Positions 4,791 through 5,322 of a stretch of 5,322 bases of DNA are shown one piece after another (the stretch's first letter is position 1; each line of letters starts with the position of its first letter). Location: assembly GCA_947627335.1 (NCBI GenBank), contig CANQVQ010000110.1:1-5322 (forward strand). Direction: 5' to 3'. The notes under the pieces are model-generated. The model was not told the origin of the DNA and ran no database searches. It was given only the letters and a program-made list of their open reading frames with translations. The position numbers and the translations under genes are program-made. Source of the DNA: an uncultured Clostridia bacterium (GTDB lineage: Bacteria > Bacillota > Clostridia > Oscillospirales > CAG-382).

Positions 4791-5322
4791 TTATTCGAGA
4801 TAATCTTTGAGTTTCTTGCTCCGGCTCGGGTGACGCAGCTTGCGCAGCGCCTTGGCTTCGATCTGGCGGATGCGCTCCCGGGTGATGTCGAACACCTTGC
4901 CGACCTCCTCCAGCGTCCGCGGACGACCGTCCTCCAGCCCGAACCGCAGTTTCAGCACGCTCTCCTCACGGGGGGTCAGCGTGTGTAGCACTTCCAGCAG
5001 GTGCTCGCGCAGCATCGTCGAAGTCGCCGCTTCGGCGGGCGCCATGGTGTTGTCGTCCGCGATGAAATCGCCGAGGTGGCTGTCCTCCTCCTCGCCGATC
5101 GGCATTTCCAGCGAAACCGGCTCCTGCGCGATCTTCAGGATCTCGCGGACCTTCTCGATCGGCATGGAAAGCTCCTGCGCGATCTCCTCGTCGGTCGCTT
5201 CCCTGCCGTTCTCCTGCAGAAGCTGGCGCGAGACGCGCAGGACGCGGTTGATAGTCTCGACCATATGCACCGGGATCCGAATGGTCCGCGCCTGGTCGGC
5301 GATGGCGAGGGCCTGCTCGGCG
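4791..5322 (-). CDS. rpoD: Primary RNA polymerase sigma factor RpoD/SigA (partial, N-terminus off the right edge)
   Basis: The last 176 residues of a sigma-70 primary sigma factor are present; the start, regions 1 and most of 2 lie beyond the window. Visible are the end of region 2.4 and region 3.0 (IADQARTIRIPVHMVETIN, 7-25), where H19 and E22 match the E. coli H455 and E458 that read the extended -10. Region 3.1 follows, then the 3.2 finger (SLEMPIGEEEDSHLGDFI, 70-87). Region 4.1 and the region 4.2 helix-turn-helix (TLEEVGKVFDITRERIRQIE, 136-155) come next, with R148, E149 and R152 at the -35-contacting positions. It ends HPSRSKKLKDYLE, typical of RpoD rather than alternative sigmas. A GTG at 5268-5270 is an internal Val codon, not a start. 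The first six residues, AEQALA, depart from the nearly invariant consensus at this point. The gene heads, or lies within, a unit continuing into pheS and pheT. Confidence 0.96.
   Translation of the reverse strand, partial: AEQALAIADQARTIRIPVHMVETINRVLRVSRQLLQENGREATDEEIAQELSMPIEKVREILKIAQEPVSLEMPIGEEEDSHLGDFIADDNTMAPAEAATSTMLREHLLEVLHTLTPREESVLKLRFGLEDGRPRTLEEVGKVFDITRERIRQIEAKALRKLRHPSRSKKLKDYLE

Noticed and set aside
3904..4803. A 299-codon plus-strand open frame antisense to pheS
   Set aside because: It is in the same register with pheS codons and has the same cause as above; the translation resembles no protein family.
5268..5270. GTG as a start codon for a short sigma-like protein
   Set aside because: It is the Val of IPVHMVETIN inside RpoD, and the frame continues in sigma sequence to the window edge.

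Overview
This window looks like a piece of a GC-rich (about 60% by eye) Bacillota genome, most likely an uncultured clostridial lineage. The IreB-family gene points to Bacillota, because that family is essentially confined to this phylum. The purine-rich Shine-Dalgarno sites, a near-consensus sigma-A promoter and a PheS with a four-cysteine insert fit the same placement. The exact family cannot be fixed from the sequence alone.

All genes lie on the minus strand, so transcription runs from right to left. At the right edge (4791-5322) is the C-terminal part of the primary sigma factor RpoD/SigA, cut by the window end. After 20 nt comes pheS (3751-4770), and after 18 nt pheT (1339-3732), the two subunits of phenylalanyl-tRNA synthetase. 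A 120-nt gap (1219-1338) holds a weak stem-loop behind pheT and a strong promoter (TTGCAA, 17 nt, TATAAT). That promoter starts a second unit: ireB (928-1218), then after 30 nt an uncharacterised 94-residue protein (613-897). A GC-rich intrinsic terminator at 570-596 ends this unit. Beyond it is a HAD-family hydrolase gene (1-530) whose 3' end runs off the left edge.

The first unit couples promoter recognition (sigma factor) with charging of tRNA-Phe, both growth-linked functions. The second unit carries a small protein whose relatives (IreB, ReoM) are targets of the PASTA-domain Ser/Thr kinase and tune cell-wall precursor synthesis. The 94-residue partner is the least explained gene.

The content is mostly housekeeping. 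I see no defence system, mobile element, CRISPR array, tRNA or rRNA. The points worth a second look are the rpoD-pheS-pheT linkage without a T-box leader, ireB separated from its usual neighbours, the unknown small gene, and apparent departures from family consensus at both window edges.
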